A stretch of 64,000 nt of DNA. It comes from Providencia heimbachae ATCC 35613. Its GTDB lineage: Bacteria; Pseudomonadota; Gammaproteobacteria; Enterobacterales; Enterobacteriaceae. Positions 1 through 10,036 of the stretch are shown piece after piece. The position numbers and the translations under genes are program-made. The notes beneath the pieces are model-generated. The model saw only the letters and a list, made by a program, of their open reading frames with translations, did not search any database and had not been told where the DNA came from. Location of the stretch: positions 124,001 through 188,000 of the forward strand of contig NZ_LXEW01000003.1 in assembly GCF_001655055.1 (NCBI RefSeq), given 5' to 3'. The stretch's first letter is position 1. Each line of letters opens with the position of its first letter.

Positions 1-726
1 CGAGAAAAATTTGGAATGACATTAACTAAGGATGGCCAAGAACTTTATAATGATCTTAGAGATCTCTACTTGCAGGAGAAGGAAATCACTAAAAAACATT
101 TTTCAGGTTACATTGTTAATGAAGCGAATATTTATTATGACTGGGGTAAGGAAAATCATTTAATTAATCTGTATCAAGCGGCACATCAAAACAATGTTCA
201 AGTGAATATATTGCGATTTAATTATGATGAGGTAGATGAAATTATTGACTATGATGGCAACACATTAATTTTAAGTTCGGAATTAGTGATTAGCGAACGA
301 TTTTCATTGCAAAAGAAAATAGAAAATTCACCTTTAGGCATTTATTGCCGAAAAGAACTTTATGATAAATTTAATCATAATATGATAGAACTATTACAAA
401 AAAGCACATGGTTGTGTGACCCTGCATTTTATAAAAGCTCATTGATGAGTGATTTGCTCGCTAAGGTAGATACAACAGATAGTAAATCAAGTATTCGGCA
501 AATGGATAATATCGGGTGTTGCCTCAGTTTTATTCAGGATGGCGATTTTATTGGTATTATTGATCATTATCCAGAAGACGAATTAAATGATAAATCATTA
601 ACATATATCTCTTTGAATAGGCTACTCGACAAGTCTGATTGCTATATATACAAGTCAAAGGCACATTCAAGTGTTTTAAATCGCTTTATGGGGGTAGTTG
701 ATAGCTTAGGTAAGAACTGTGCTTAG
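1..726 (+). CDS. LysR-type transcriptional regulator, 5' truncated by window edge
   Basis: The reading frame is open from base 1 to a TAG stop, so the N-terminus lies outside the window. The first visible residues (REKFGMTLTKDGQELYNDL) match the end of a LysR winged helix, where the family has an 'R...G..LT..G..L' pattern leading into the linker helix. The remaining roughly 220 residues fit the effector-binding domain, though no ligand can be guessed. An internal ATG at base 16 opens the same frame but would remove the DNA-binding part, so it is unlikely to be the true start. The stop lies one base from the 3' end of the convergent tRNA-Tyr gene. Family call is by pattern; the exact regulator is not recognised. 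Confidence 0.7.
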   Translation, partial: REKFGMTLTKDGQELYNDLRDLYLQEKEITKKHFSGYIVNEANIYYDWGKENHLINLYQAAHQNNVQVNILRFNYDEVDEIIDYDGNTLILSSELVISERFSLQKKIENSPLGIYCRKELYDKFNHNMIELLQKSTWLCDPAFYKSSLMSDLLAKVDTTDSKSSIRQMDNIGCCLSFIQDGDFIGIIDHYPEDELNDKSLTYISLNRLLDKSDCYIYKSKAHSSVLNRFMGVVDSLGKNCA

Positions 727-727
727 A

Positions 728-812
<85 letters not shown>

Positions 813-849
813 AGATTTTTAATTGCTGTAATCGTTCACAGCGGGCGGC

Positions 850-877
850 ATCATATCAAATGACGCGCCCCTGTAAA
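850..877 (-). promoter_or_regulatory. Sigma-70 promoter of tRNA-Tyr
   Basis: On the minus strand a TTTACA -35 box (877-872) is followed by a 16-base spacer and a TATGAT -10 box (855-850). A G+C-rich stretch (841-849) lies just downstream. Such a discriminator is the hallmark of stringently controlled stable-RNA promoters. The arrangement closely resembles the E. coli tyrT promoter as I remember it. Confidence 0.88.
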
Positions 878-951
878 GCATTTATTTTATAAAATCGTGC
901 AAGTGCTGTATTTTTATACTTATTGTTTGTATAAACAACAGTTTACTGAGT

Positions 952-1800
952 TTATAAAATAATAGTACGGTTACCATAAACAAAAACGCGCTGAGCTAAC
1001 ACCCAGTATAACGCATGGCTAAGTACATTTTTTTCCACATCTCGACCAGCGCGCATCATGTCATCAGCAGTAAACGTATGATCGATGTTAATCACATTTT
1101 GAGTAATGATTGGCCCTTCATCCAAGCTATCATTTACAAAGTGCGCTGTTGCGCCGATTATCTTCACGCCACGTTCATATGCTTGATGGTATGGACGAGC
1201 ACCTATAAAGGCAGGCAAGAATGAATGATGAATATTGATAATTTGGTTAGGGTAATGCTGAACAAACGCAGGCGTCAGTACACGCATGTATTTTGCCAAT
1301 ACCACATAATCGGGTTGGTATTGGTCAATTTGCGCTACCATTTTTTCATCATGTTGTTCACGCGTTAAGCCTTCGTGGCTAATGTGATGGAAAGGAATGT
1401 TGAACTGCTCGACCAAATGCTTCAGCGTATCATGGTTGCCGATCACGGCTGCAATCTCGACATCAAGGCCGTCATAGGCGCTTTTCATGAGTAAATCGCC
1501 AAGGCAGTGAGCTTCTTTTGTTACCATAATGACAATGCGGCGGCGACCCGAAGAATTCAGTTCTCGTTTAGAACCTACAGGTAGCGCATCGTCAAGGTCA
1601 GCTAACAATGTTTCATCGTTAAAAATACCTTCAAGTTCAGTTCTCATGAAGAAACGACCAGTGCGATGGTCAACGAACTCGTTATTTTGCACGATGTTGA
1701 GCTGGTGTTTGTAACAAATATTGGTAATTTTAGCGATTAACCCTTTCGCATCAGGACAAATAGTTCTGAGGATTTTTTTCTGTACATTTTTGTGTTGCAT
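952..1800 (-). CDS. purU: Formyltetrahydrofolate deformylase
   Basis: PurU hydrolyses 10-formyl-tetrahydrofolate to formate and tetrahydrofolate, supplying formate for PurT and balancing one-carbon pools. At 282 residues it is close to the E. coli length of 280. An N-terminal ACT-like domain (about 1-85) precedes a formyltransferase-fold hydrolase domain. That domain shows the family signature NIHHSFLPAF near residue 190 and the downstream GATAHFVNDSLDEGPII segment with the catalytic Asp. An AAGGA ribosome site precedes the ATG at 1800. It lies between tRNA-Tyr and ychJ as in E. coli. Confidence 0.96.
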   Translation of the reverse strand: MQHKNVQKKILRTICPDAKGLIAKITNICYKHQLNIVQNNEFVDHRTGRFFMRTELEGIFNDETLLADLDDALPVGSKRELNSSGRRRIVIMVTKEAHCLGDLLMKSAYDGLDVEIAAVIGNHDTLKHLVEQFNIPFHHISHEGLTREQHDEKMVAQIDQYQPDYVVLAKYMRVLTPAFVQHYPNQIINIHHSFLPAFIGARPYHQAYERGVKIIGATAHFVNDSLDEGPIITQNVINIDHTFTADDMMRAGRDVEKNVLSHALYWVLAQRVFVYGNRTIIL

Positions 1801-1887
1801 GAAGCTGTCTAATCCTTAACTTGCAAAAGCCTAATAACTTAGGCTAAAGGCGAACTGAGCATTTACGTTTGTTAATAAAATTGATGG

Positions 1888-2367
1888 TTAACTATTATTG
1901 CAGCATTTTTTGAATTTTTTACCTGACCCACAAGGGCATAAGTCATTCCGACCTATTTTAGGGGTTATGCCATCAATATAATACCAACGCGCATTAATGC
2001 GAATAAAACGGGAACGTTCATGAATAAGTTGTTTATGATCAGCTTTTTCATCAATAAAGCAAGCCGAAAATTCGACATATGCCTCATCTGGATTTTTAGC
2101 ATAAGAAGAACTAATAACACGGAGGGCTATCCATTGGGTCTGTTCAAAACTTTTAGCTATTTCATCTTGCCATTCCTGTGCCTGACAATCGGGATGCCAA
2201 GTTTTAACCAGATAGTCCACATTTTTATGAACATAGGCGCTGTATCTAGAACGCATCAGTTGTTCGGGGGTTTCAGGGACAGCATTATCTAATAAGTACG
2301 GTTCACAGCAATTGCTAAACTCTTGCTGCTCACCGCAGGAACAAATATTTTTTAATTGTTGCTTCAT
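1888..2367 (-). CDS. ychJ: YchJ family SEC-C domain protein
   Basis: This 159-residue protein has paired cysteine motifs at both ends. The N-terminal [13 protein letters not shown] and the C-terminal [14 protein letters not shown] (about 143-156) are SEC-C-type zinc motifs like the one at the tail of SecA. The middle, starting at [20 protein letters not shown], is the conserved YchJ core with an NTF2-like fold. The biochemical role is not established. It is transcribed in the same direction as purU, 87 bases upstream of it, and could share its transcript. Recognition rests on length, motifs and the purU-ychJ-rssB order seen in E. coli. Confidence 0.93.
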   Translation of the reverse strand: MKQQLKNICSCGEQQEFSNCCEPYLLDNAVPETPEQLMRSRYSAYVHKNVDYLVKTWHPDCQAQEWQDEIAKSFEQTQWIALRVISSSYAKNPDEAYVEFSACFIDEKADHKQLIHERSRFIRINARWYYIDGITPKIGRNDLCPCGSGKKFKKCCNNS

Positions 2368-2492
2368 TTTTTTCTCAATAAAAATACGTATAAAATGTAA
2401 AAATCACTATACTTGAAAAATGGGTAAATAATGATTTTGGCGTATTAATAATAGTATTGTTAATTAAACAGGGTTTTGTAGTCGCAGGGTGA

Positions 2493-3506
2493 ATGATGAT
2501 AAATAAAAAAATACTCATAATTGAAGATGAAAAAATTTTTCGTACCATCCTAGGCGATTACCTTAAAAGTATCGGAACAGAGGTTTATACGGCAGATAAT
2601 GGGCAGTTAGCAATAGAAATGTTAACGATTGAACATATTAGTCCTGACGTTATCCTGTGCGACTTAAACATGCCGGTTATGAATGGTGAAGCGTTTATGG
2701 CGGAGCTTGTTGCTAGGGAGATTAATATTCCAGTCATTGTTATTTCTGCAACTACAGATTTTACCCAATTAGATAGAATGTTTCGTTTAGGTGCAAAAGA
2801 TGCTCTTCTTAAACCGATTAAAAATTTAGATGAAGTGAAAATGACGATCCATGCCGCGCTATATCCTGAAAAACACGATACTGAAAGCGCCATTGAGCAT
2901 GAAATACAAAATATATCGTCATTATTACAAAATGAAAAGCTTGATATGATGGCGATATTAAGGCAGTTACAACCGCCAGTGAATCAACAAGTAAATGGGT
3001 ATCGGATTAACTATAGGCAATTAAATGAAGCTAACCGTTTTGGTTTATTGCTTGATTTGGCCGCTATTTCCGATAACCAAATAGGTTTTTATTGCATTGA
3101 TGCGGAGCGCTCTCCGCAAGAGGGGGTAATGGCTGCTTTTTTGATAAGGGTTGTTTTTAACGATTTATTAAAAAGTGCCGTTAGTTATCCAGATAAGAAA
3201 TTACCTAAAATTGATAAAATAATTAGCCAAATAAATCATTTATTGGAAGACTCTGGTTTCAATGGGCAATTTCCTTTGCTGTTAGGTTATTTTAATACTA
3301 AGAATAAATCTATCATACTTGCAAGCGCTGGGTTAGAGGCTGAAATTACCACCGAAGAAAACCATTATTATCTCTCAAGAAGCATGCCTTTAGGGACGTT
3401 AAAAGAGTATCAGTCTAATCAGTTGGATATTAAAGGAACATTTTGGAATTGTTTAATACGTAATAACAACCAAAAAATTAAACTGATGTTTAACCCAGAA
3501 AATTAG
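2493..3506 (+). CDS. rssB: Response regulator RssB, RpoS proteolysis adaptor
   Basis: RssB (Hnr) binds sigma-S and delivers it to ClpXP for degradation; phosphorylation and anti-adaptors modulate this. The receiver domain spans about residues 5-125, with the acidic pair E11-D12, the phospho-acceptor Asp57 in LCDLNMP, and the conserved K in LLKPIK. The C-terminal half (about 150-337) is the degenerate PP2C-like phosphatase domain characteristic of RssB. Total length is 337, the same as E. coli. Two adjacent ATG codons (2493, 2496) follow an AGGGTGA sequence; the first was taken. It sits directly upstream of galU as in E. coli. Confidence 0.95.
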   Translation: MMINKKILIIEDEKIFRTILGDYLKSIGTEVYTADNGQLAIEMLTIEHISPDVILCDLNMPVMNGEAFMAELVAREINIPVIVISATTDFTQLDRMFRLGAKDALLKPIKNLDEVKMTIHAALYPEKHDTESAIEHEIQNISSLLQNEKLDMMAILRQLQPPVNQQVNGYRINYRQLNEANRFGLLLDLAAISDNQIGFYCIDAERSPQEGVMAAFLIRVVFNDLLKSAVSYPDKKLPKIDKIISQINHLLEDSGFNGQFPLLLGYFNTKNKSIILASAGLEAEITTEENHYYLSRSMPLGTLKEYQSNQLDIKGTFWNCLIRNNNQKIKLMFNPEN

Positions 3507-3672
3507 ATTTAGCTTGAATTTATGACATAACACCCTTCTAAGACTCTGAAATAGGCATGGCGCTATTTATTCGATGTTGATTCCTGATATACTTCCGCGC
3601 ACTAAAAATGCACTGCGATATACGCTTTAAATATCGGTAAAGGGTGCTTTAAAATTTCTGGAGTTATGACTA

Positions 3673-4578
3673 ATGATAAAACGCAAAGTGCGTAAAGCAG
3701 TAATCCCAGTCGCAGGATTGGGTACACGTATGCTTCCAGCAACAAAGGCAATTCCAAAAGAAATGCTGCCAATTGTTGATAAACCGCTAATTCAATATGT
3801 AGTCAATGAGTGTATCGCTGCCGGTATTAACGAAATTGTCTTAGTGACTCACTCGTCAAAAAATTCCATTGAAAACCACTTTGATACCAGTTTTGAACTT
3901 GAAGCTATTTTAGAAGCACGTGTAAAGCGTCAGTTGCTTGAAGAGGTTCAGTCAATTTGCCCAAGTCACGTTACGATCATGCAAACGCGGCAGGGTATCG
4001 CTAAAGGTTTAGGACATGCGATTTTATGTGCTAAGCCTTTAGTTGGCGATGAGCCTTTTGCGGTTATTCTGCCTGATGTTATATTGGACCGTTATAGTAC
4101 AGATCTCACTAAATTTAATTTGAGTGAAATGTTAGATCACTATGAGCAATCAGGTGCAAGCCAAATCCTTGTTGAGCCAGTACCTGAAGATGAAGTTTCT
4201 AACTACGGCATTGTTGATTGTAATGGCGTGACATTACAACCAGGGGATAGTAAGCCGATTGCACGTATGGTTGAAAAACCACGTAAAGAAGAAGCACCTT
4301 CTAATTTGTCTATTGTAGGTCGTTATGTTTTATCTGAAAAGATCTGGGACGCATTGGCTAGAACGGCACCCGGTGCTGGGGATGAAATACAATTAACGGA
4401 TGCCATTGCTATTATGATGGAAAATAAAGAACCTGTTGAAGCATACCACTTATGTGGTAAAAGTCATGACTGCGGAAATAAATTAGGTTACATGAAAGCC
4501 TTTGTTGAATATGGCATGCAGCATGATTCTTTAGGGGATGATTTTACTCAGTGGATTAAAACATTAGCAAATAAATAA
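3673..4578 (+). CDS. galU: UTP-glucose-1-phosphate uridylyltransferase
   Basis: GalU makes UDP-glucose from UTP and glucose-1-phosphate for LPS core, osmoregulated glucans, trehalose and galactose metabolism. The N-terminal nucleotide-binding signature is [19 protein letters not shown] (about residues 16-34), followed by the substrate lysine in [16 protein letters not shown] motif near residue 200 and LTDAI near 245 are further family marks. Length 301 matches E. coli (302). A separate promoter is likely because about 165 bases separate it from rssB. A rho-independent terminator follows. Confidence 0.97.
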   Translation: MIKRKVRKAVIPVAGLGTRMLPATKAIPKEMLPIVDKPLIQYVVNECIAAGINEIVLVTHSSKNSIENHFDTSFELEAILEARVKRQLLEEVQSICPSHVTIMQTRQGIAKGLGHAILCAKPLVGDEPFAVILPDVILDRYSTDLTKFNLSEMLDHYEQSGASQILVEPVPEDEVSNYGIVDCNGVTLQPGDSKPIARMVEKPRKEEAPSNLSIVGRYVLSEKIWDALARTAPGAGDEIQLTDAIAIMMENKEPVEAYHLCGKSHDCGNKLGYMKAFVEYGMQHDSLGDDFTQWIKTLANK

Positions 4579-4630
4579 AACACATCGGTTTTTTCGTAAT
4601 ACTGTATCTATTTATTCGATGTTTATTAAA

Positions 4631-4658
4631 GGTCAACTATCAATAGTTGGCCTTTTTT
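4631..4658 (+). terminator. Rho-independent terminator of galU
   Basis: A nine-base stem GGTCAACTA / TAGTTGGCC with one G-U pair and a TCAA loop is followed by six T residues. It lies 52 bases after the galU stop. Confidence 0.9.
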
Positions 4659-4981
4659 ATACACACTAAATAGGTGTGACATTTCCTTTGTGATGCATCG
4701 GTTAAGATAAATTATTTAACATTATTTGGTTGTTTTTTTTGTAAAGGTAAAATTTATAAGATATTAAGTAGTTATCTATGGAATGGTATTTTTTATCTTA
4801 ATTAACATTACATTTCTTTACTTTGATTTAGCCTTGTTAATTCTGTTTTTTATTTAAAGAACGCTAAATAATGCATTGAGATGCTAAATACGATGAGTAA
4901 ATTAGGGTTTCATTAGCGCTATATGTAGTGAGAGAATTTTTATGGCAGGGCTAATATAAATAATTATATAAGGCTATAAAC
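4659..4981. other. AT-rich intergenic spacer between galU and hns
   Basis: This gap of about 320 bases between the galU and hns terminators is very AT-rich with short T and A runs. I see no plausible reading frame, no RNA gene and no clear repeat in it. Confidence 0.6.
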
Positions 4982-5008
4982 AAAAACACCCTTATAAAAA
5001 GGGTGTTT
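4982..5008 (-). terminator. Rho-independent terminator of hns
   Basis: Read on the minus strand, AAACACCC (5008-5001) pairs with GGGTGTTT (4991-4984) and is followed by further T residues. It lies about 20 bases past the hns stop. Confidence 0.9.
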
Positions 5009-5027
5009 AGAATAGATGCTGAGGCTA

Positions 5028-5438
5028 TTAGATTAAGAAATCATCTAAAGATTTGCCTTGCTCTTCAATGGCAACTTTGATTACAGCAGGAGTACGGCCT
5101 TGGCCTGTCCAAGTTTTAGTTTCGCCATTTTCGTCAACATATTTGTATTTAGCTGGACGAGCAGCGCGTTTAGCACGGGTGCTAGTTGCTTTACTTGAGT
5201 CCATTGTTTGCAGAAGGTCGTTTAAGTCTACGCCTTGCTCTAAAATCATTTCGCGAACTTTATCAAGTTTACGAGTACGCTCTTCTAATTCAGCGCGAGC
5301 TTGGCTTTCTTCATCACGGCGTTCTTCAACAACGACAGTTAATTTTTCTAGCATCTCTTCAAGTGATTCTAAAGTTGCTTCGCGAGCTTGTGCACGAAGA
5401 GTACGGATATTATTTAACGCTTTTAAAGATTCGCTCAT
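5028..5438 (-). CDS. hns: Nucleoid-associated xenogeneic silencer H-NS
   Basis: H-NS coats AT-rich DNA, bridges it and silences horizontally acquired and stress genes. The 136-residue protein has an N-terminal coiled-coil oligomerisation domain (about 1-80, with the acidic helix [20 protein letters not shown]), a basic linker (about 83-97) and a C-terminal DNA-binding domain. The AT-hook-like loop TWTGQGRTP lies at 109-117, including the QGR triplet that enters the minor groove. It is divergent from tdk as in E. coli, with a long AT-rich spacer expected to be self-regulated. Confidence 0.97.
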   Translation of the reverse strand: MSESLKALNNIRTLRAQAREATLESLEEMLEKLTVVVEERRDEESQARAELEERTRKLDKVREMILEQGVDLNDLLQTMDSSKATSTRAKRAARPAKYKYVDENGETKTWTGQGRTPAVIKVAIEEQGKSLDDFLI

Positions 5439-5970
5439 TTTCCTGGTCTCAAATTAATTGTTGGCATGTGTACAGTAATAATAGAATGCTATTTTAAATT
5501 CTGCAATAGCTAAATTACTTTACTAGTTTAAAAGTTATCTTTAACGAATGCAATTTTTTTACAAAAGAAATATAAACTTTTCGTTGATATATATATAGCA
5601 CTATTATCAATAACAGAACTAATGAAAAAAAATGGTAATATAGACAAGAATTATCTTACTTAATATTTTGCGAAGTAACATGTGATTCATCGGTTTACTT
5701 TATGAATTTAGTAAAAGTGTGAGGAAGGACTAACTTAAATTTTCTTTTTTTGATGTAATAAATTAGCGATATGTGCCTTAGTTAAAACTGTTTATAGTTT
5801 ATATCAAATTGGTTTTATTGCTTATAAGTCATCCATTTTACATAAAAACTGCACAATAAATGCTTAAAAATAAATTTTCAATAAGTAACAATGCTATCGA
5901 GTTGTTGCTAATCTAATGCTGAGTTTTATGATAAAATTATTAGGTATATTATTTTTGAGGAAATCGCCGG
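5439..5970. other. Divergent hns-tdk regulatory spacer
   Basis: This spacer of about 530 bases separates divergent hns and tdk and must hold both promoters. It is extremely AT-rich with many A and T tracts, the kind of DNA H-NS binds, so autorepression of hns is plausible. No reading frame with a credible start, no RNA gene and no strong inverted repeat was found. Confidence 0.6.
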
Positions 5971-6600
5971 ATGGCTCAGTTATATTTTTATTATTCAGCA
6001 ATGAATGCAGGAAAGTCAACGTCATTGTTACAGTCATCGTATAACTATAATGAACGGGGAATGCGGACAGTTATTTTTACTGCGGAAATTGATAACCGCT
6101 TCGCGAAAGGGAAGGTTGCATCACGTATTGGTTTATCAGCAGAGGCTTTATTATATTCACCGACAACAAATATGGCTGAAATCATCAAACAAGAAAATAG
6201 TGCACAAAAAGTACATTGTATCCTTATTGATGAATGTCAATTTCTAACAAAAAAGCAAGTCGAAGAATTATGTGACATTGTCGATAATACCGATATTCCC
6301 ATTTTATGTTATGGGCTGCGCACTGACTTTTCAGGGCAATTATTTGAAGGGAGCCAATATTTACTCGCGTGGGCCGATAAATTAGTCGAGCTTAAAACAG
6401 TTTGTTACTGTGGACGTAAAGCGAATAAGGTCTTAAGGATAGGTAGTGATGGCATTGCAATGTATGAAGGCGCACAGGTCGATATAGGCGGTAATGAAAA
6501 GTATATCTCTGTATGCCGTAAACACTATTCTGAGGCAATTGAGCAAGCTCAATTAATGAATGCTGGGGTTATTCCTAAAAAACCGATTCATTTTAGTTAA
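5971..6600 (+). CDS. tdk: Thymidine kinase
   Basis: Tdk phosphorylates thymidine (and deoxyuridine) in nucleoside salvage. The protein is a 209-residue type II (TK1-like) enzyme. It has a P-loop MNAGKST at 11-17, the Walker B/catalytic segment IDECQ with Glu88, and a structural zinc site. The four likely ligands are Cys145, Cys147, Cys182 and His185. The lasso segment [15 protein letters not shown] contacts the base. A GAGGAAA ribosome site precedes the ATG. Length is close to the E. coli enzyme (205). Confidence 0.96.
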   Translation: MAQLYFYYSAMNAGKSTSLLQSSYNYNERGMRTVIFTAEIDNRFAKGKVASRIGLSAEALLYSPTTNMAEIIKQENSAQKVHCILIDECQFLTKKQVEELCDIVDNTDIPILCYGLRTDFSGQLFEGSQYLLAWADKLVELKTVCYCGRKANKVLRIGSDGIAMYEGAQVDIGGNEKYISVCRKHYSEAIEQAQLMNAGVIPKKPIHFS

Positions 6601-6760
6601 ATATATTATTGATATTTATAAATTGGTCGTCTGTTGATTAATTTATTTCATTCAACGTGTATTTAAACGGAACGTGCTGATTTATTTTAAAATGTGAGTG
6701 CCTCTGAGTCAGTGTTATTATAAATAGGTTTCGCTAAAGTGGTATACCCGCTAAGAGAGA

Positions 6761-6791
6761 AAAAGGCACTGTAGAATATACAGTGCCTTTT
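6761..6791. terminator. Bidirectional terminator between tdk and adhE
   Basis: A perfect 13-base stem (6761-6773 with 6779-6791; core GGCACTGTA) has a five-base loop. It is A-rich on its left flank and T-rich on its right, so it can end the convergent tdk and adhE transcripts. Confidence 0.9.
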
Positions 6792-6810
6792 AATTTAACT
6801 AACTAATAAG

Positions 6811-9477
6811 TTATTTTTTAGTGCTTTTCTTTTCGGCTTTTGCTGGCGGGGTAACTTCAACAATTGCCTCTTCCGAAAATTCGCGGCCATAATAACAATC
6901 TAATAATAGCTGCTTAATCTCAGAGATCAGTGGGTAGCGTGGGTTAGCACCAGTACATTGGTCATCAAATGCGTCTTCAGACAGTTTATCTACGTGAGCT
7001 AAAAAGTCGGCTTCAGCAACACCCGCTTCACGAATTGATTTAGGGATCCCTAAGTCAGCTTTAATTTCGTCAAGCCAATCCAACAGTTTTTGAATTTTAA
7101 CACCGGTACGGTCGTCGGGTTTTGTTAATTTCAAGTGTTCGGCAATTTCAGCGTATTGACGACGTGCTTGTGGTCGGTCGTATTGGCTAAATGCCGTTTG
7201 TTTAGTTGGATTATCATTGGCATTGAAACGAATAACGTTACAAATTAACAGGGCGTTAGCGAGACCATGTGGAATATGGAACTCAGAGCCAAGTTTATGT
7301 GCCATTGAGTGACAGACACCTAAGAATGCGTTAGCAAAGGCGATACCTGCAAGTGTTGCCGCATTATGAACACGTTCTCTTGCGACTGGGTTTTTTGCCC
7401 CTTCATGATAACTAGCGGGTAGATATTCTTTCAGTAAGCTTAAGGCCTTAAGTGCTTGTCCGTCAGAAAATTCGTTTGCTAAAACAGAGACGTATGCTTC
7501 TAATGCGTGAGTGACAGCATCTAATCCACCGAATGCAGTAAGTGATTTAGGCATATCCATCACTAAGTTAGCATCAACAATAGCCATGTGAGGGGTTAGT
7601 GCATAATCGGCGAGTGGGTATTTTTGGCCTGTTTTATCATCAGTAACAACGGCAAATGGAGTTACTTCTGAACCAGTACCTGAAGTTGTTGTGATAGCGA
7701 CTAATTTCGCTTTCACACCCATTTTAGGGAAGCGGTGAATACGTTTACGGATATCCATAAAGCGTAGTGCCAACTCTTCAAAGTGGGTTTCAGGATGTTC
7801 ATACATCACCCACATGATTTTCGCCGCATCCATTGGTGAGCCGCCGCCTAAAGCAATAATGACATCAGGCTTAAATGCATTCATTTGCGCAGCACCTTTA
7901 CGTACGACAGAAAGTGTTGGGTCAGCTTCAACTTCGAAGAATACGTCTGTTTCGATATGATGTTTTTTCAGAACGTTAACGACTTCATCAACATAACCAT
8001 TGTTAAATAAATAGCTATCAGTGACGATCAGAACGCGTTTTGCGCCGTCTGTCGCAATCTCTTCTAGCGCGATAGGTAAACAACCACGGCGGAAGTAAAT
8101 TGAGTTAGGAAGTTTATGCCATAACATATTTTCAGCTCTTTTCGCCACAGTTTTGGTATTAATTAGGTGTTTTGGACCTACGTTTTCAGAGATGGAGTTA
8201 CCCCCCCAAGAACCACAACCAAGCGTTAAAGATGGCGCGAGTTTAAAGTTATACAGATCACCAATACCACCTTGTGATGCAGGTGTGTTGATCAATATAC
8301 GCGCGGTTTTCATTTTCTGGCCAAAATAGTTAACGCGTTCATGCTGATTATCTTGGTCGGTATATAGACAAGATGTGTGTCCAATGCCCCCCATCTCGAC
8401 CAGTTGTTCTGCTTTATCAACGGCATCTTCGAAGTTTTTACCGCGATACATAGCCAGCAATGGTGATAATTTTTCATGAGCAAAAGGCTCGGATTCATCA
8501 ATCGCTTTTACTTCACCAATAAGTATTTTGGTTGTTGTTGGCACGGTAATACCGGCCATTTCAGCAATTTTGAATGCAGTTTGACCAACAATTGCTGCAT
8601 TTAAATTGCCATTTTTCAGAATGATATCCTGAACGGCTTTAAGTTCTTTGCCTTGCAGCAAGTAACCGCCATGGTTAGAAAAACGTTCACGAACTTGGTT
8701 ATAAATTTCATCAACGACAACAACGGATTGTTCTGATGCACAGATAACACCGTTATCGAATGTTTTTGACATCAAAATAGAAGCGACTGCACGTTTAATG
8801 TCAGCAGTTTCATCGATCACAACAGGTGTATTACCTGCACCAACACCAATAGCCGGTTTTCCTGAACTATAGGCAGCTTTAACCATACCGGGACCACCTG
8901 TCGCTAAGATCAGGTTGATATCAGGGTGGTGCATTAATGCGTTAGAGAGCTCAACAGAAGGGGCGTCAATCCAGCCAATAATATCTTTTGGCGCGCCAGC
9001 AGCAATGGCGGCATTTAATACAATTTCAGCGGCACGGTTGGTTGCATTTTTAGCACGAGGATGGGGAGAAAAAATAATGGCATTACGCGTTTTTAAGCTA
9101 ATTAACGATTTAAAAATAGCCGTAGAGGTTGGGTTAGTTGTTGGTACAATACCGCAGATGATACCGATAGGTTCTGCAATGGTGATGGTACCAAATGTTG
9201 GGTCTTCAGAGAGAACGCCACAGGTTTTCTCATCTTTATAGGCATTGTAGATATATTCAGAAGCAAAGTGGTTTTTGATCACTTTATCTTCAACAATACC
9301 CATACCGGATTCTTCAACCGCGAGTTTGGCTAGAGGTATGCGAGCATCTGCGGCAGCAAGGGCAGCAGCGCGGAAAATTCTATCCACTTTTTCTTGAGAA
9401 AAATTGGCGAATTCGCGTTGAGCTTTTTTGACACGAGCAACGAGTTCATTGAGTTCGGTAACGTTAGTTACGGACAT
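6811..9477 (-). CDS. adhE: Bifunctional acetaldehyde-CoA/alcohol dehydrogenase AdhE
   Basis: AdhE reduces acetyl-CoA to acetaldehyde and then ethanol, regenerating NAD+ in fermentation; it assembles into spirosomes. The N-terminal aldehyde dehydrogenase domain (about 1-440) carries catalytic Cys246 in GVICASEQ and a GAGNTPVV cofactor segment. The C-terminal iron-dependent alcohol dehydrogenase domain (about 450-870) has GGGSPMDAAK and the metal-binding GGLDAVTHALEAY and HSMAHKLGSEFHIPHG regions. Length is 888 against 891 in E. coli, with a lysine-rich tail. It is monocistronic, and a CRP/FNR-like palindrome lies in its upstream region. Confidence 0.98.
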   Translation of the reverse strand: MSVTNVTELNELVARVKKAQREFANFSQEKVDRIFRAAALAAADARIPLAKLAVEESGMGIVEDKVIKNHFASEYIYNAYKDEKTCGVLSEDPTFGTITIAEPIGIICGIVPTTNPTSTAIFKSLISLKTRNAIIFSPHPRAKNATNRAAEIVLNAAIAAGAPKDIIGWIDAPSVELSNALMHHPDINLILATGGPGMVKAAYSSGKPAIGVGAGNTPVVIDETADIKRAVASILMSKTFDNGVICASEQSVVVVDEIYNQVRERFSNHGGYLLQGKELKAVQDIILKNGNLNAAIVGQTAFKIAEMAGITVPTTTKILIGEVKAIDESEPFAHEKLSPLLAMYRGKNFEDAVDKAEQLVEMGGIGHTSCLYTDQDNQHERVNYFGQKMKTARILINTPASQGGIGDLYNFKLAPSLTLGCGSWGGNSISENVGPKHLINTKTVAKRAENMLWHKLPNSIYFRRGCLPIALEEIATDGAKRVLIVTDSYLFNNGYVDEVVNVLKKHHIETDVFFEVEADPTLSVVRKGAAQMNAFKPDVIIALGGGSPMDAAKIMWVMYEHPETHFEELALRFMDIRKRIHRFPKMGVKAKLVAITTTSGTGSEVTPFAVVTDDKTGQKYPLADYALTPHMAIVDANLVMDMPKSLTAFGGLDAVTHALEAYVSVLANEFSDGQALKALSLLKEYLPASYHEGAKNPVARERVHNAATLAGIAFANAFLGVCHSMAHKLGSEFHIPHGLANALLICNVIRFNANDNPTKQTAFSQYDRPQARRQYAEIAEHLKLTKPDDRTGVKIQKLLDWLDEIKADLGIPKSIREAGVAEADFLAHVDKLSEDAFDDQCTGANPRYPLISEIKQLLLDCYYGREFSEEAIVEVTPPAKAEKKSTKK

Positions 9478-10036
9478 ATAGATTACTCCTGATAAATGTT
9501 AAAATTTTTAAGCCAATGAGCAATGTGTCTATAATAATTGTTGAAATAAGACCACCTAAAAAGAAAAGTATAGATAGTTTTATTAATAAGTCTGCTCGAT
9601 ATCGCCTATTGGCTTAAAAATCTCTCTGTGAATAAACAAAAATAGCATTTCTTGTTATATCTGGCCTATCAGTTAAGAACAGATTAACAAATCAGTAATT
9701 TAATAAAGTGATCTAAATCACAAAAAATACAAGCTGACACCTTTCAGCAGGTGGTGTTTTGATGAAGTTACATAGATGATAACGATTGACGAATTAATTT
9801 ATCATTAGGGAGTTATATCCCCTTTATATTGGCGTATATCGGATATAAATGCTTTATTTTTACAATTTTATCCCATTGGTTATGTAAACCCTTTGATTAG
9901 AAAGTGAAGCCATTAATAAATAAAGTAATTGATTTAAAGAAAATCATGCTTTGCTCAAGGAATTTTATAGTATCAATGATAAACTTAAATATAGGTAAAA
10001 ACTTCTCTAATGAGAATATTTTGAGGGTGTTAATGG
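9478..10036. other. Divergent adhE-ychE regulatory spacer
   Basis: This 559-base gap lies between divergent adhE and ychE. It is AT-rich and holds the adhE leader and promoter region plus a CRP/FNR-like palindrome at 9707-9722. Apart from that I see no reading frame or RNA gene. A long adhE leader is also known in E. coli. Confidence 0.6.
9707..9722. promoter_or_regulatory. CRP/FNR-like palindrome upstream of adhE
   Basis: The sequence AGTGATCTAAATCACA has the CRP core GTGA-N6-TCAC. It also reads as an FNR-type NTGAT-N4-ATCAN site with both outer bases off consensus. It lies about 230 bases upstream of the adhE start and about 315 upstream of ychE, so the target gene is not certain. Identification is by motif only. 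Confidence 0.55.
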
